A stretch of 64,000 nucleotides of DNA from Microbacterium invictum. Its GTDB lineage: Bacteria; Actinomycetota; Actinomycetes; Actinomycetales; Microbacteriaceae. Within the stretch, counting starts at the first letter, position 1. Every line of letters begins with the position of its first letter. Shown here piece after piece: positions 55,726-64,000 of this stretch. Location of the stretch: positions 1,178,001 to 1,242,000 of the forward strand of contig NZ_JACIFH010000001.1 in the NCBI RefSeq assembly GCF_014197265.1, in the 5' to 3' direction. The notes under the pieces were generated by a model. That model saw nothing but the letters and a program-made list of their open reading frames with translations, ran no database searches and had not been told where the DNA came from. The position numbers were made by a program, and so were the translations under genes.

Positions 55726-56834
55726 AGCGCTGCCAGCCAGGCGACGTAGAAGAGGCCGACGCCGGTGACCGCGAGCATGCCGGCGATGATCCACATGCGC
55801 ACGACGATGGTGATCTCGGGCCAGCCGCGCATCTCGAGGTGGTGGTGGAACGGGCTCATCAGGAACAGCCGCTTGCCGCCGGTCGCCTTGAAGTAATACC
55901 GCTGCAGGATCACCGATCCGGGGCCGATGATGAAGATGCCGGCGACGACGATCGCGAGGATCTCGGTGCGCGAGAGGATCGACATGGCCACGACGACGCC
56001 GCCGATGGCCATCGAGCCGACGTCGCCCATGAAGATCTTGGCCTTGGGGGCGTTCCACCAGAGGAACCCGACCAGGGCGCCGACGAACGACGCCGCGATG
56101 ATCGTGAGGTCCATCGTGTTGGGGGTGTCGTAGCAGGCGTTGCGGTACGCGCCCACCAGCGCCTCGTTGCTCGAGCAGCGCTGCTGGAACTGCCAGAACG
56201 TGACGAGGCTGTATGCCGAGATCGTGAAGATGCCGGCGCCGGTGGCCAGGCCGTCGAGGCCGTCGGTGAGGTTTGTCGCGTTGGACCACGCCACCGACAG
56301 GAAGGACACCCAGATCAGGTACAGCACCCAGCCGACCACGGCGCCCAGCGCCATGAACGAGAGGGCGTCGATGTCGCGGAAGAACGAGATGTAGGGGGAT
56401 GCCGGGGTGTGGCCGAGCGCATTGGGGAAGTTCAGCGCGAGAACACCGAACACCACCGCGACCAGCACCTGGCCGACGATCTTGCGCCAGCCGGACAGCC
56501 CGAGACTGCGCTGCTGACGCACTTTCATGTAGTCGTCGATGAACCCGACGGCACCCAGGCCCACCATCATCCAGATGACCAGGAGCCCGGAGATCGTCGG
56601 CGGCGCACCGCCGGTGAGGGTTCCGGCGAAGTAGCCGACGATGGCGCCGAGGATGAAGATGAGCCCGCCCATGGTGGGCGTGCCGCGCTTGGCGTGATGA
56701 CTGGGGTTCGTCACGTCGTCGGGGGTGCGGATGACCTGGCCCCAGCCCAGCTTCTCGAACAGCCGGATGAACAGCGGAGTGAGGAACAGGGTGAAGGCCA
56801 GCGAGATCGTCGCGGAGGCTAGCAGGGATCTCAC
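55722..56834 (-). CDS. mraY: phospho-MurNAc-pentapeptide transferase
   Basis: 370 residues, ten membrane segments. Makes lipid I. KRGTPTMGGLIFILG near 49, GFIDDYMKV near 97 (catalytic Asp pair), NATNLTDGLDGLATG near 187, FMGDVGSMAIGG near 268 and the PFHHHLEMRGWPE loop near 320. GTG start inside the murF stop (GTGA). Confidence 0.98.
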   Translation of the reverse strand: MRSLLASATISLAFTLFLTPLFIRLFEKLGWGQVIRTPDDVTNPSHHAKRGTPTMGGLIFILGAIVGYFAGTLTGGAPPTISGLLVIWMMVGLGAVGFIDDYMKVRQQRSLGLSGWRKIVGQVLVAVVFGVLALNFPNALGHTPASPYISFFRDIDALSFMALGAVVGWVLYLIWVSFLSVAWSNATNLTDGLDGLATGAGIFTISAYSLVTFWQFQQRCSSNEALVGAYRNACYDTPNTMDLTIIAASFVGALVGFLWWNAPKAKIFMGDVGSMAIGGVVVAMSILSRTEILAIVVAGIFIIGPGSVILQRYYFKATGGKRLFLMSPFHHHLEMRGWPEITIVVRMWIIAGMLAVTGVGLFYVAWLAAL

Positions 56835-58243
56835 GAGAACGATTCTCCCAGACGATCCCCGAGATGACGCAGACCCGCCACGTTCGAGGATTTGACCAGC
56901 ACGCGGTCGCCGTCGCGCAGCTCGCCCATGAGGTAGCCGTAGGCCTCGTCGGCGGTCTCGAAGAAGACGGCCTCGCCGTCCCACGAGCCCTCGCCGATGG
57001 CCGAGATGAACAGACGCCGGGCGTCGGCGCCGATCACGACGATGCGCTCGTACCGCAGCCGCACCGCGAGCAGCCCGACGCGGTCGTGCTCTTCACCGGC
57101 CTGGTCGCCCAGCTCGCTCATGGCGCCGAGCACGGCCACCTTGCGCTGCCCGGGCTCGGTGATCTGCGCCAGGGTGCGCAGGGCCGCGGCCATCGAGTCG
57201 GGGCTCGCGTTGTACGCGTCGTTGATGATGCGCACCCGGTCGGATCCCAGCGGCTGCATACGCCAGCGCTCGGCGATCTCGAGCGTCTCGAGGCGTGCGA
57301 TCGCGTCGGCGGCGGGCACCCCCAGGACACCTGCGGCAGTGATGGCGGCGAGGGCGTTCATGACGTGGTGGGCGCCCAGCACCTGCAGGCGCAGAGCGTG
57401 GGGTTCGCCGTCGACGGTGATCTCGCTGATGGTTCCGGATGCCGTGACCTCGACATCGTCGGCCCGCACGTCCGCCGTCGTGCGGTGACCGAACCACCGC
57501 ACGGTCAGATCGCGTGCCGCCGCGACGGTGGCCATCGATGCGACGCGGGCGTCGTCGGCGTTGAGCACGACGACGCCGCCGGGCCGGACGGCTTCGACCA
57601 GCTCGGTCTTGGCCTTGAGCGTCGCCTCGACTCCCCCGAAGCCGCCGGCGTGGGCCAGGCCGACCATGAGCACGACGCCCACATCGGGGGTGACCAGGCC
57701 CGCCAGCCGGGCGATCTTTCCTGGTGCGTCGGCGCCGAACTCGCTGACGAGGTATCGCGTGGTCTCGGTGACGCGCAGCATGGTGAGCGGCGCCCCGACC
57801 TCGTTGTTGTACGAGGCGCGCGGCGCGACCGTCTCGCCCTCGTCCTGCAGGATGCGGGCGAGCATGTTCTTGGTCGTCGTCTTGCCGTTCGAGCCGGTGA
57901 TGCCCACCACCCGCAGGTCACCTGCGGCACGCACGCGCGCCACCACTTCGCGCGCCAGGTCGGCCAGGGCCGCCACGGCGTCGGCGACGACGATCTGGGT
58001 GACGTCGGCCTCGACGGTGTGCTCGACGATCGCCAGCACGACGCCCGCCTCGGCGGCGCCGGCGACGAACCGGTGCCCGTCGGTGACCTCACCCGGCTTC
58101 GCGACGAAGATGTCGCCCGCGCCGAGGTTCCGCGAATCGGTGTCCACTGTCCCCGAGACGACCGTCTCGGGAGTGTCGGAGCCGGCGGTGTGGAGCGCAC
58201 CTGAGACGGCTGCGGCCACCTCTGCGAGCGTCATGCGGATCAT
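56831..58243 (-). CDS. murF: UDP-MurNAc-tripeptide-D-alanyl-D-alanine ligase
   Basis: 470 residues. Completes the pentapeptide. VDTDSRNLGAGDIFVAKPGEVTDGH near 31, P-loop VGITGSNGKTTTKNMLA near 113, SEFGADAPGKIARL near 167 and INDAYNASPDSMAAAL near 340 are MurF landmarks. Start ATG 58243 or 58234. Follows ftsI after 40 nt. Confidence 0.97.
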   Translation of the reverse strand: MIRMTLAEVAAAVSGALHTAGSDTPETVVSGTVDTDSRNLGAGDIFVAKPGEVTDGHRFVAGAAEAGVVLAIVEHTVEADVTQIVVADAVAALADLAREVVARVRAAGDLRVVGITGSNGKTTTKNMLARILQDEGETVAPRASYNNEVGAPLTMLRVTETTRYLVSEFGADAPGKIARLAGLVTPDVGVVLMVGLAHAGGFGGVEATLKAKTELVEAVRPGGVVVLNADDARVASMATVAAARDLTVRWFGHRTTADVRADDVEVTASGTISEITVDGEPHALRLQVLGAHHVMNALAAITAAGVLGVPAADAIARLETLEIAERWRMQPLGSDRVRIINDAYNASPDSMAAALRTLAQITEPGQRKVAVLGAMSELGDQAGEEHDRVGLLAVRLRYERIVVIGADARRLFISAIGEGSWDGEAVFFETADEAYGYLMGELRDGDRVLVKSSNVAGLRHLGDRLGESFS

Positions 58244-58283
58244 GGTGCGGGTACCTCATGTGCGGGCGCGTCGGCCGGCCGCA

Positions 58284-60095
58284 TCATTTCGTGACGGGGA
58301 GCAGGGGGGTCTCCGACTCCGACGGCATGACGCGGTAGTGCGTGAGCACCTGCGTCATCGCCTTCTTGAAGACGGAGCGGTTCGCCGACGACATCCGCTG
58401 CTTCATCGGTTCGTTGAAGACTGCAATGACAACGTACTGCGGATCGTCGGCGGGTGCGTAACCGACCAGCGACGTGAAGAAGATGTTGTTCTTGTACTTG
58501 TTCGTGCCCGGGTCGATGACCTGCGCCGTTCCGGTCTTTCCCGCCACGCGGTAGCCGTCGATCTTGATGTCGTCGGCGAGCGTGCCCTGCGCGAACACGT
58601 TCTCGAGCATGAGGCCGACCGTCTCGGCCGTCTCCTTCTCGATGACCCGCTCGGGCTCGGGCAGGTCGGGCTCCACGACGGTGCCGTCGGCCAGCGTGCA
58701 CGACTCGACCAGCGACAGCGGCTCGCGCACGCCGCCGTTGGCGATCGTCTGGTAGACGCTGGCCACCTGCGGCACCGTGACGGTGAACGCCTGGCCGAAC
58801 GTGGTCGTGTAGTACGTCTGGTTGTCCCACTGCTCGGTGGGGAGGTAGACGCCGTCGGGCTCTCCCGACCAGTCCAGGTCGGTGCCCTGCCCGACGCCGA
58901 ACTTCTGCAGGTACTCGAGGCGGGTCGCGGGGTCGACGGTCGTGCCGAACTGCGACAGCGCCACGTTCGACGAGGTGACCAGGCCCCCGGTGAGCGTCAG
59001 GTTCTGGGTGGCGTGGTGCTCGGAGTCGTTGATGACGGCGCCGTTGTCGAACACCATGCGGTCGGGGGCGACGACGGTGGAGTACGGCGTGAGGCCGGCC
59101 TGCTCGATCGCGGTGGCCGCGGTGACCGGCTTGAACGTCGATCCGGGCTCGTACGAGTACCGCAGCAGACGGGTGGCCCGGTCTTCGGGCTCGGAGGCGC
59201 CGACGTCGTTGGGGTCGACCGTGGCGGTCTCCGCGGCGGCACGGATCTTGCCCGTGGCGACCTCGACGACCATGATGCCGCCCCAATCGGCATCCATTCG
59301 ATCGGTCTCCTCGGCGATCAGCTGCTGCATGTACCACTGCAGGTCAGTGTCGACGGTGAGCTTCAGGGTGCCGCCTTCGACGGCGGGATCTTCGACGACG
59401 GTGCCCGGGATGATGACGCCGTCCGCACCGCGCTGGTAGACGCGTTCGCCGTCGCTGCCGGTCAGGCAGTCGTTCTGGAGCGCCTCGATGCCCTCGAGCG
59501 GTTCGCCGTCCGAGCCGACGAACCCGAGGATGTTCCCGGCGACGGCGCCGTCCGGATAGGTGCGCGAAGGCACCTGCGGGAAGGACAGGAAGGGCATGCC
59601 GAGCACGGCGAGGTTGCGGTACTCCTCGGTGGAGACCGCCTTCTTGATGAGGGCGTAGCGCTTGTTCGGGTCGACGGCGACCGCCTCGTCGACGATCGCC
59701 TGGACCTCTTCGGCGCTCTGGCCGGTCACCTCGGCGATCTGCGCCGCCAGCTCGGGCCACGGCACGTTGATCGGTTTGCGGTCGTCGTCGTAGACGATGT
59801 TCCCGGCGGCATCGGTCTCGTTGATGCCCTTCGCGGCGAGCATGGGGTCGATCTGCACGTTGTAGAGCATCGTGCTCGTGGCCAGGACCTCGCCGTTGGT
59901 GTCCACGATGTCACCGCGACCGCCGTGCAGGGCGATGGCCATGCCGGTCTTGCCCCGCGAGTCGGCGATGTGGCCGTTGGCGTTGACGACCTGGATGTCC
60001 ACGAGCCGGATGACGAATGCCGCCAGGATCACCAGGACGACGGCGAGGGCGACGACGGTGCGACGGCGGGGGCTGCGGGTGGCTCGGGTCGTCAT
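58284..60095 (-). CDS. ftsI: FtsI / penicillin-binding protein 3 (septal transpeptidase)
   Basis: 603 residues, class B PBP. Basic cytoplasmic start, one membrane helix (14-31), pedestal domain, then the transpeptidase motifs: active-site Ser319 in STFK (319-322), SSN (375-377) and KTG near 514 (VAGKTGTAQVID). Cross-links septal peptidoglycan with FtsW. No PASTA domains. Starts 4 nt after the FtsL-like gene. Confidence 0.97.
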   Translation of the reverse strand: MTTRATRSPRRRTVVALAVVLVILAAFVIRLVDIQVVNANGHIADSRGKTGMAIALHGGRGDIVDTNGEVLATSTMLYNVQIDPMLAAKGINETDAAGNIVYDDDRKPINVPWPELAAQIAEVTGQSAEEVQAIVDEAVAVDPNKRYALIKKAVSTEEYRNLAVLGMPFLSFPQVPSRTYPDGAVAGNILGFVGSDGEPLEGIEALQNDCLTGSDGERVYQRGADGVIIPGTVVEDPAVEGGTLKLTVDTDLQWYMQQLIAEETDRMDADWGGIMVVEVATGKIRAAAETATVDPNDVGASEPEDRATRLLRYSYEPGSTFKPVTAATAIEQAGLTPYSTVVAPDRMVFDNGAVINDSEHHATQNLTLTGGLVTSSNVALSQFGTTVDPATRLEYLQKFGVGQGTDLDWSGEPDGVYLPTEQWDNQTYYTTTFGQAFTVTVPQVASVYQTIANGGVREPLSLVESCTLADGTVVEPDLPEPERVIEKETAETVGLMLENVFAQGTLADDIKIDGYRVAGKTGTAQVIDPGTNKYKNNIFFTSLVGYAPADDPQYVVIAVFNEPMKQRMSSANRSVFKKAMTQVLTHYRVMPSESETPLLPVTK

Positions 60096-60099
60096 GTTC

Positions 60100-60702
60100 T
60101 CAGTGTGTGTCGGGGGTCGGCAGACCGTCGGTGATCGGCGGGGGTGTCGGGATGTTGAGCAGGGCGTCGTCGACGGCGGTGCCGCTGTCGAGGCTCGACT
60201 GCGGGTCGGTCACCAGCGGCACGCCGTTGATCAGCTCGTTGCCGACGGCGGCGCGGGACAGCGCCCGGATCGAGGAGCTGTCGCCGGCGGCCTTGCCGGT
60301 GCCGGCGATCGCTCCGTCACTCAGTCGCAGGTGGTTGGGTATCTGCCCCACGACCATGCCGAGCGCCGACGCGTTCGCGGCGAGGTACTGCGGCGAGCTC
60401 AGGCCGGCGACGTCGTCGGCGAGCATCTGGCGCTGCCAATCGAGCTCGCGCTGCTGACTGGTCAGCGACGCGACCTCGTATGAGCCCTGGGTCGTGAGGA
60501 TCGACAGGCCCATCTGCGCGGCGGCGATCGCCAGGGCGCCGCCGACGGCGATGATGCCGTACAGCAGCCGCGGCCGGCGCGCCGGCTGCGGCTGTTCGAG
60601 GGCGCGGAGGCCGCGCCGGGGGTCGGATGCCGGGGACGGCGCCGGGGCGGCGATGCGCGGCGAGGTCGGTGCCGGGTAGATCGGCAGCGCGGGCAGGCTC
60701 AT
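60100..60702 (-). CDS. ftsL: FtsL-like divisome membrane protein
   Basis: 200 residues. Pro-rich cytoplasmic N-terminus, one membrane helix (about 45-67: [23 protein letters not shown]), then a short heptad-like region ([27 protein letters not shown]) and a Ser/Thr/Pro-rich tail. Sequence is weakly conserved, as is usual for FtsL; the call rests on topology and position between rsmH and ftsI, with a 4-nt overlap to rsmH. Confidence 0.85.
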   Translation of the reverse strand: MSLPALPIYPAPTSPRIAAPAPSPASDPRRGLRALEQPQPARRPRLLYGIIAVGGALAIAAAQMGLSILTTQGSYEVASLTSQQRELDWQRQMLADDVAGLSSPQYLAANASALGMVVGQIPNHLRLSDGAIAGTGKAAGDSSSIRALSRAAVGNELINGVPLVTDPQSSLDSGTAVDDALLNIPTPPPITDGLPTPDTH

Positions 60703-61658
60703 GCCGCCTCCCTGATCCGTTCGAGCGCGCGCAGGCGCACGGGGGTGGCCCGGGGGTTGCGGGCCTTCTCGTCGTCGGATGCCTGCTCGGCGCCGCGGAC
60801 CAGCAGCCGGAAGCGCGGAGCGTGCTCGGGAAGTTCGACGGGGAGTCCGGCGGGCGCCGTGGACGCCACGGCATCGGCGAATGCGCGCTTGACGAGCCGG
60901 TCCTCGAGCGACTGGTACGACAGCACGACGATGCGCCCGCCGACCGGCAGCAGGTCGAGGGCGGCCGGCAGTGCGCGCTCGAGGGCGGCCAGTTCGCCGT
61001 TGACCTCGATGCGCAGGGCCTGGAACACGCGCTTTGCGGGGTGGCCCGAGCGCTCGCGCTGCACGGCGGCGGGGGTCGCCGCGATGAGGATGTCGACCAG
61101 CTGTCCCGATCGTGTGATCGGCTGGGTGAGTCGCGCCTGGAGGATCGCGCGGGCGTAGCGGCCTGCGAGCTTCTCCTCTCCGTAGCGCTCGAAGATGCGC
61201 CTCAGGTCGCCCTCGCCGTAGGTGGCGAGGATGTCGGCGGCGGTGGTGCCCGCGGTCTGATCCATCCGCATGTCCAGGGGCGCGTCCTGTGCGTAGGCGA
61301 AGCCGCGGTCAGCTTCGTCGAGCTGCAGCGACGAGACGCCGAGGTCGAACAGGATGCCGTCCGCGCGGTCGCGACCGGTCGAGGCGACGGCGTCCGCGAT
61401 CCCGTCGTAGACGGTGTGGACGAGGGCGACGCGGTCGCCGAAGGGGGCGAGCCGCTCCCCCGCGATGCGCAGGGCGTCGGTGTCGCGGTCGAGTCCGATC
61501 AGGTGGACGTTCGCGAAGCGCTCGAGGAGGGCCTCGGAGTGTCCGCCCATGCCCTCGGTGGCGTCGACGAGCACGGCGGAATCGCGCTCGAGCGCGGGGG
61601 CCAGCAGCTCGACGCAGCGGTCGAGGAAGACGGGGGTGTGGATGTCGCGGAGGTTCAT
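60699..61658 (-). CDS. rsmH: 16S rRNA (cytosine-1402-N4)-methyltransferase
   Basis: 319 residues. [15 protein letters not shown] at the start, SAM loop [15 protein letters not shown] near 34, [23 protein letters not shown] near 100, and [19 protein letters not shown] near 220, typical of RsmH/MraW. It methylates C1402 of 16S rRNA. Start ATG 61658 ([11 protein letters not shown]). Confidence 0.97.
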   Translation of the reverse strand: MNLRDIHTPVFLDRCVELLAPALERDSAVLVDATEGMGGHSEALLERFANVHLIGLDRDTDALRIAGERLAPFGDRVALVHTVYDGIADAVASTGRDRADGILFDLGVSSLQLDEADRGFAYAQDAPLDMRMDQTAGTTAADILATYGEGDLRRIFERYGEEKLAGRYARAILQARLTQPITRSGQLVDILIAATPAAVQRERSGHPAKRVFQALRIEVNGELAALERALPAALDLLPVGGRIVVLSYQSLEDRLVKRAFADAVASTAPAGLPVELPEHAPRFRLLVRGAEQASDDEKARNPRATPVRLRALERIREAA

Positions 61659-61753
61659 GATGTGTCGGGGTGACCGGGGCTCTGATCCCCATCCGCCTCG
61701 ACCTGGCACCGGGGAAGTGTGTCAGGGCGTGCGGCTGGGAGTCACAGCCACGG

Positions 61754-62185
61754 TCAGAACAGTCCCGGAATCACCTCCTGCTCCATGTCCGAGTAGATGT
61801 CTTCGTTGCCTTCGGCGTACGCGTTCCACGCCTCGGCGTTCCAGATCTCGGCGTGCGCGCCGACGCCGGTGACGACCAGTTCGCGGCCGAGGTCGGCGTA
61901 GGTGCGCAGGTGCGGCGGGATGGTGATACGGCTCTGGCTGTCGGGCTTCTCGTCGCTGGCTCCCGAAAGGAACATGCGCTGGAAGTCACGCGCCTGCTTG
62001 TTCGTCAGCGGGGCCTCGCGGATCCGCTCGTAGACCCGCTCGAATTCCTTCGTGCTGAAGACGTAGAGGCACCGCTCCTGACCGCGGGTGACGACCAGGC
62101 CGTCGCCGAGGTCGGTGCGGAACTTCGCCGGGAGGATGACCCGCCCTTTGTCGTCGAGCTTGGGGGTGTACGTGCCCAGCAACAT
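61754..62185 (-). CDS. mraZ: MraZ transcriptional regulator
   Basis: 143 residues, two AbrB-like swapped-hairpin domains: [14 protein letters not shown] near 10 and [13 protein letters not shown] near 84. Regulates the dcw operon by binding direct repeats at its own promoter; three such repeats are visible at 62227-62252. First gene of the cluster. AAAGGGGGTGG precedes the start. Confidence 0.97.
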   Translation of the reverse strand: MLLGTYTPKLDDKGRVILPAKFRTDLGDGLVVTRGQERCLYVFSTKEFERVYERIREAPLTNKQARDFQRMFLSGASDEKPDSQSRITIPPHLRTYADLGRELVVTGVGAHAEIWNAEAWNAYAEGNEDIYSDMEQEVIPGLF

Positions 62186-62226
62186 CGGCCACCACCCCCT
62201 TTCGACCCGGCCGTCTCAATTGCGCG

Positions 62227-62255
62227 CCACTTTACTCCACTTTCCTCCACTTCAC
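62227..62255 (-). promoter_or_regulatory. MraZ operator (10-bp direct repeats)
   Basis: On the minus strand AAGTGG recurs at exact 10-bp spacing three times (plus-strand CCACTT at 62227, 62237 and 62247), the repeats being AAGTGGAGGA, AAGTGGAGTA and AAGTGGCGCG, with a partial fourth (AGTG) at 62253. This is the known MraZ-box design, 42-70 nt before the mraZ start. Confidence 0.88.
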
Positions 62256-62295
62256 TATCCATTCCGGAAGGTCGTCTCCACTCGGGCACAAAAAA

Positions 62296-62319
62296 AGCAC
62301 CGACCCGAAGGTCGGTGCT
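62296..62319 (-). terminator. intrinsic terminator of the DUF3040 gene
   Basis: AGCACCGACC and GGTCGGTGCT form a 10-bp stem with a 4-nt loop, followed on the minus strand by seven T (62290-62296, sharing one stem base). It isolates the dcw promoter from upstream transcription. Confidence 0.95.
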
Positions 62320-62345
62320 CTGTATCCGGTGCGGCGGCGGGGCGA

Positions 62346-62720
62346 TCAGCCCTTGTCGTTGCGGCGATCCCAGCGTTCGTTCATGCGGTCCATGAAGGAT
62401 CCGGACGACTGCGGCGCCGGGGATGCCTTCTTCGTGCCCGCGTCCGCCCGCGGCGCGGAGGCGGTCCGCGACGGCGTGACCGCGAGGATGACTCCGGCGA
62501 CCATGATCAGGAAGGCGATGACGCCGACGATGATGAGACTGCTGGAGATGCCCACGATCAGGGCGGCGATGCCGACCAGCACGAGGATCGAACCGTAGAC
62601 GATGTTGCGGTAGCTGAGGGACTTGCCGGCGCGCGATGCGCTGACGACGTCTGCGTCGTTGTGCATGAGATGGCGTTCCATCTCATCGAGCAGCCGCTGC
62701 TCCTGCTCTGACAGTGGCAT
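62346..62720 (-). CDS. DUF3040-family membrane protein
   Basis: 124 residues. MPLSEQEQRLLDEMERHLM is the DUF3040 start signature; two membrane segments (about 42-60 and 63-82) and a charged C-terminus. It is a constant neighbour of the dcw cluster in actinobacteria; function unknown. Has its own terminator and is divergent from the polyprenyl synthase. Confidence 0.94.
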   Translation of the reverse strand: MPLSEQEQRLLDEMERHLMHNDADVVSASRAGKSLSYRNIVYGSILVLVGIAALIVGISSSLIIVGVIAFLIMVAGVILAVTPSRTASAPRADAGTKKASPAPQSSGSFMDRMNERWDRRNDKG

Positions 62721-62774
62721 GCTTCCCCCTCTGGAGTGTTCAGTCCATTCGATTCTAGCCGTCCCGACGAGAAC

Positions 62775-62780
62775 TAGGCT
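62775..62780 (+). promoter_or_regulatory. -10 element of the polyprenyl synthase gene
   Basis: TAGGCT, 6 nt before GTG 62787; leaderless. Confidence 0.55.
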
Positions 62781-62786
62781 AGGCCC

Positions 62787-63872
62787 GTGTACTCCGACGG
62801 CGACCCGATCGAGGCGGTTTCCCAGCGACTGGATAGCTTCGTCCAAGATCAGCGGGCGGTCGTGGGCGATTGGGGCGACGAAGCCGCCCGGTTCGTCGAT
62901 GCGGGAGCTGCGGCTCTCCGCGGTGGAAAGCGCCTGCGTGCGCGTTTCTGCCTCACCGGCTGGCAGGCCGTGGCCGCGCACCGCCGGCCTGCGACGCCCG
63001 GCGCCGATGTGATCACGGCGGCGGCCGCGCTCGAGGTGTTCCAGGCCGCGGCACTGGTGCACGACGATCTCGTCGACAACTCCGACACACGCCGAGGCCG
63101 GCCCGCCTCCCACCGTGCCCTCGAGGCCGCGCACCGCTCGAGCGGATGGGACGGCGACGCCGCCGAGTTCGGTCGCTCCGCCGCGATCCTGCTCGGCGAC
63201 CTGCTCGTGGCGTGGAGCGACGATCTGCTCGAGACGGGGCTGAGCGAATCCGCGCACGCCGCCGCCGCCCGCGGCGTCTACGCGACCATGCGTCGCGATG
63301 TGACCATCGGGCAGTTCCTCGACGTGGCCGAGGAAGCGGCATTCCGGTCGGCGCCGGAGTCCGAGCATGCGGCGCGCGCCCTGCGCGTGGCGTCGCTGAA
63401 GTCCGCCCGGTACAGCGTGCAGCAGCCGCTGCTGCTGGGTGCTGCGCTCGCGGGGGCGGATGCCGCGCAGAACGACGCGCTGGAGGCCTTCGGCCATCCG
63501 GTGGGCATGGCGTTCCAGCTGCGCGACGACGTGCTGGGCGTGTTCGGCGACGCCGCCGTGACCGGCAAGCCGTCCGGCGACGATCTGCGCGAGGGCAAGC
63601 GCACTCTGCTGGTCGCCTACGCGCGAGAGAATCTCGCACCCGGCGCCCGCCGGGTCTTCGACGAGCTCGTCGGCGACCCGGCCCTCGACGACGAGCAGGT
63701 CGCCAGCCTGCAGTCCACGATCATCGACACCGGTGCGCTGACTCGCGTCGAAGCTCACATCGCGGCCTACGCCGGCGACGCCGACCGCGCCCTGCGCGGC
63801 GCTCCGCTGGACAACGCCGCCGTCAGCACGCTGCGCGATCTCGCGCGCGCGGCGACCGCACGGGTCTCCTAG
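62787..63872 (+). CDS. polyprenyl (geranylgeranyl-type) diphosphate synthase
   Basis: 361 residues. All-alpha trans-prenyltransferase that elongates allylic diphosphates with IPP. GGKRLRARF near 46, first Asp-rich motif VHDDLVDNSDTRRGRP near 91, second motif FQLRDDVLGVFGD near 238, then KPSGDDLREGKRTLL near 255. Chain length cannot be read with certainty; relatives supply geranylgeranyl or longer diphosphates for carotenoids or menaquinone. GTG start with a leaderless -10. Confidence 0.94.
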   Translation: MYSDGDPIEAVSQRLDSFVQDQRAVVGDWGDEAARFVDAGAAALRGGKRLRARFCLTGWQAVAAHRRPATPGADVITAAAALEVFQAAALVHDDLVDNSDTRRGRPASHRALEAAHRSSGWDGDAAEFGRSAAILLGDLLVAWSDDLLETGLSESAHAAAARGVYATMRRDVTIGQFLDVAEEAAFRSAPESEHAARALRVASLKSARYSVQQPLLLGAALAGADAAQNDALEAFGHPVGMAFQLRDDVLGVFGDAAVTGKPSGDDLREGKRTLLVAYARENLAPGARRVFDELVGDPALDDEQVASLQSTIIDTGALTRVEAHIAAYAGDADRALRGAPLDNAAVSTLRDLARAATARVS

Positions 63873-63910
63873 CTCGGCTCAGGCGCTCAGGCGCTCAGTC
63901 GTGCAGTCGC

Positions 63911-64000
63911 TCAGGCGAGCGTCTGCGCGACCCGGCGCACTTCGCTCTTGCGCCCCTGCCGCAGCGCCTCGATCGGAGCGATGCCGATCGAGTCGTCGGC
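63911..64000 (-). CDS. Rv2175c-type DNA-binding protein, partial (C-terminal 29 residues)
   Basis: The last 29 codons of a gene that starts beyond the right edge: DDSIGIAPIEALRQGRKSE, then VRRVAQTLA and TGA at 63911-63913. The SIGIAPIEALRxGRK end is what I recall for Rv2175c-family winged-helix proteins, which also lie next to a polyprenyl synthase gene in mycobacteria. Too short for certainty. Confidence 0.65.
   Translation of the reverse strand, partial: ADDSIGIAPIEALRQGRKSEVRRVAQTLA

Noticed and set aside
57528-60134. 868-codon plus-strand frame opposite murF and ftsI
   Set aside because: Antisense shadow; the encoded sequence has no domain and both genes beneath it are certain.
1-64000. 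tRNA, rRNA, integrase, transposase or prophage genes
   Set aside because: None was recognised on either strand; a tRNA search program could still find a short gene I missed.

Overview
The window is a piece of high-GC actinobacterial chromosome. The gene repertoire (Wag31/DivIVA, SepF, actinobacterial qcrCAB/ctaCDEF with a long QcrB and a di-haem QcrC, DUF3043, DUF3040, an Rv2175c-type protein, DUF222-HNH) and the gene order point to Microbacteriaceae, most likely Microbacterium or a close relative. This is inferred from protein resemblance only. No rRNA, tRNA, CRISPR array, insertion sequence or prophage was seen. Most genes lie on the minus strand.

Layout. 1-8.9 kb: repair and core genes on the minus strand (uvrA, cut by the left edge; an OhrR-type MarR regulator; a catalase remnant; a VOC protein; uvrB; a DUF222-HNH protein; coaE), with small plus-strand genes between. 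9.0-15 kb: an accessory block inserted between coaE and rpsA. It holds two exported proteins with SipW-type signal peptides, a SipW-like signal peptidase, an LPSTG wall-anchored protein and an OmpR-type response regulator on the plus strand, facing a membrane histidine kinase coupled to a membrane protein with a degenerate GGDEF domain. 15-21 kb: rpsA, a YchJ-type protein, a lipoprotein plus PKD-like secreted pair of mosaic base composition, a stand-alone 5'-3' exonuclease and a PHP-domain protein. 21-31 kb: trpD divergent from the respiratory operon ctaE-qcrCAB; beyond it a rhodanese, and on the other strand ctaC-ctaD-ctaF followed by a PP2C phosphatase. Together these encode the menaquinol-to-oxygen bc1-aa3 branch. 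31-42 kb: an A-type Fe-S carrier, M20 peptidase, DUF3043 protein, pyrD, nrdR, hisD, a membrane protein and dnaE. 41.6-44.8 kb: VKOR, NUDIX and ASCH proteins, then rluD-like and lspA. 44.8-62.7 kb: the division and cell-wall (dcw) cluster, read on the minus strand as mraZ-rsmH-ftsL-ftsI-murF-mraY-murD-ftsW-murG-(membrane ORF on the other strand)-murC-ftsQ-ftsZ-yggS-sepF-yggT-divIVA-lspA. 62.3-64 kb: a DUF3040 protein, a polyprenyl diphosphate synthase and the end of an Rv2175c-like gene.

Regulation visible in the DNA. Many genes have a TANNNT hexamer ending 6-8 nt before the start codon, as expected for leaderless transcripts, and this fixes several starts (uvrA, uvrB, ohrR, trpD, ctaE, dnaE, pyrD, nrdR and others). 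Specific operators can be recognised: a MarR/OhrR palindrome, a SoxR/MerR-like dyad before the SipW block, an IdeR/DtxR-like dyad between trpD and ctaE, and a three-copy 10-bp MraZ box before mraZ. The heptamer GGATGCC/GGCATCC is strikingly frequent throughout.

Best candidates for something undescribed: the SipW/LPXTG/two-component/degenerate-GGDEF block at 9.0-15 kb; the mosaic lipoprotein/PKD pair at 17.3-18.7 kb; and the repeat cluster with tandem hairpins in front of ftsZ.
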